From: an uncultured Micrococcales bacterium
Lineage (GTDB): Bacteria; Actinomycetota; Actinomycetes; Actinomycetales; Microbacteriaceae
Direction: 5' to 3'
DNA length: 6,620 bases
NCBI GenBank assembly: GCA_903820955.1
Contig: CAIJJH010000124.1
Coordinates: 1 to 6,620 of the forward strand
A program made the position numbers and the translations under genes. This document shows, in pieces, positions 6,030 through 6,620 of the stretch; position 1 is the first letter of the stretch; each line of letters begins with the position of its first letter. The notes below the pieces were generated by a model, which had not been told where the DNA came from, made no database searches, and was given only the letters and a program-made list of their open reading frames with translations.

Positions 6030-6620
6030 CGCTCGACCTCCTCTGGCGACCAAAACCCAAGAGCTCTGCGCATACGTCGCATCGAGTCGGCCGAGAACAA
6101 GACAGTCTTGTTGCCGCGGACAGGCACAGGGAGATTGAAGAACGCATCGATTGCAGCGTCAAGGTCATCTAAGACAACACCGACGGGCACTTCGTGATAT
6201 TTGAGTAGCAGTGCTGCCTGGGCGGCTTGTAAACCGGTAACCACGTCGACGTGTTTCAGGTTGGAATAGTCCACCGTCCACAGCCAAGATGGGTCGTGAA
6301 CATCCTTGCCGATGGCGAGGAGAATTTGCTCAGTATCACCGTCGAGGTTGTCGAGGTTCAGTTGCATCGAGCCGGGGTTTTGAACCAGAATAAATTCAAC
6401 CTTTTGACCACGCACCTCAGTCAGCTCACCTCTTGCGAAGACTGGTGGAAGTTCGTTCAGAGTCGAAATTGCCAATTCGTGGATGTAGGAATCACCCAGT
6501 AGGCGCCTTGAACTTTCTAGGGCTGCTATCGAATCGAGCGCAAAGTGCAGGCCTCGATTGGGCATGAGGACTTTCGACCGCCCCTCCCCTGTTAGCTCGG
6601 CCCAAAACTCTTGGCCGACC
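6026..6620 (-). CDS. murT: MurT-like Mur ligase, C-terminal part only (DUF1727/MurT_C domain)
   Basis: The last 197 residues of a MurT-family ligase; the N-terminal ATPase half and start lie beyond the right edge. MurT is a Mur-ligase relative that activates the D-Glu alpha-carboxyl of lipid II with ATP, GatD supplying the ammonia. Seen, numbered within the fragment: LTGEGRSKVLMP (9-20), PPVFARGELTEVRGQKVEF (58-76), VQNPGSMQLNLDNL (79-92, matching the family's KNPAGxNxxL), SWLWTVDYS (111-119), and KTVLFSADSMRRMRRALGF near the C-terminus. An internal ATG at 6565 is not the start, because homology continues before it. The family segment around SWLWDxDF/Y, which carries or adjoins the Asp completing the shared MurT/GatD active site, has Thr115 in place of the first Asp here; Asp117 is kept. 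The preceding ADG-type loop also differs (AIGKDVHDP). These comparisons are from memory of the family. Its TGA overlaps the downstream ATG, so the two form one operon. Confidence 0.86.
   Translation of the reverse strand, partial: VGQEFWAELTGEGRSKVLMPNRGLHFALDSIAALESSRRLLGDSYIHELAISTLNELPPVFARGELTEVRGQKVEFILVQNPGSMQLNLDNLDGDTEQILLAIGKDVHDPSWLWTVDYSNLKHVDVVTGLQAAQAALLLKYHEVPVGVVLDDLDAAIDAFFNLPVPVRGNKTVLFSADSMRRMRRALGFWSPEEVER
6036..6042 (-). promoter_or_regulatory. Strong ribosome binding site of the gatD-like gene
   Basis: AGGAGGT on the minus strand lies six bases before the ATG at 6029 and is embedded in the last codons of murT. It settles the start of the gatD-like gene against the upstream in-frame TTG and shows selection for efficient translation of the second cistron. 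It is the only near-consensus Shine-Dalgarno sequence found before a start codon in this window. Confidence 0.85.

Noticed and set aside
6030..6053. TTG-initiated N-terminal extension of the gatD-like protein by eight residues
   Set aside because: The extension consists of the ribosome binding site itself; the ATG at 6029 has AGGAGGT at ideal spacing and matches the family's N-terminus.
6026..6565. A separate 179-residue gene starting at ATG 6565
   Set aside because: The frame is open to the window edge and upstream residues (LTGEGRSKVL) continue MurT homology, so this ATG is internal.

Overview
The window is a compact, almost fully coding stretch of an actinobacterial chromosome, with a moderately high GC content. 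It most resembles the family Microbacteriaceae. The pointers are a ParC/ParE pair of the actinobacterial type, a small Cys-rich DUF7455-like protein beside parE, and a nucleotide-pyrophosphatase-like alkaline phosphatase superfamily gene beside parC. The genus cannot be fixed from the sequence alone; a small freshwater-type member of the family is a guess from the dense packing and sub-60% GC.

Layout, left to right: (1) 1-628, minus strand, the N-terminal 209 residues of an alkaline-phosphatase-superfamily phosphodiesterase, cut by the window edge. (2) A 27-bp divergent gap. (3) 656-3067, plus strand, topoisomerase IV subunit A (parC). (4) 3070-5151, minus strand, topoisomerase IV subunit B (parE), meeting parC tail to tail with 2 bp between the stop codons. 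(5) A 78-bp divergent gap holding a likely leaderless parE promoter. (6) 5230-5439, plus strand, a 69-residue zinc-ribbon-like protein. (7) 5436-6029, minus strand, a GatD-like class I glutamine amidotransferase subunit whose stop overlaps the previous gene's stop. (8) 6026-6620, minus strand, the C-terminal half of its partner MurT, cut by the right edge. No RNA gene, mobile element, tandem repeat or CRISPR array was seen, and there is no gene-free stretch above 300 bases.

Two functional modules stand out. ParC and ParE form one heterotetrameric type II topoisomerase but are transcribed towards each other, so coordination must come from two separate promoters; both candidate promoters carry the same -10 hexamer, TAGCAT. 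MurT and GatD form one translationally coupled unit (ATGA overlap with a strong ribosome binding site) that in other Gram-positives amidates the alpha-carboxyl of D-Glu in lipid II.

The most interesting observation is that this GatD lacks the catalytic cysteine (Gly100 sits in its place), lacks the usual glutamine-pocket residues and is shortened, although the gene is intact and well translated by appearance. The adjoining MurT segment also differs at a normally acidic position. If the host has B-type peptidoglycan, as Microbacteriaceae do, in which the D-Glu alpha-carboxyl carries the cross-bridge and not an amide, this pair may have been repurposed, for example to join an amino acid and not ammonia to that carboxyl. 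That is a hypothesis, not a demonstrated function.
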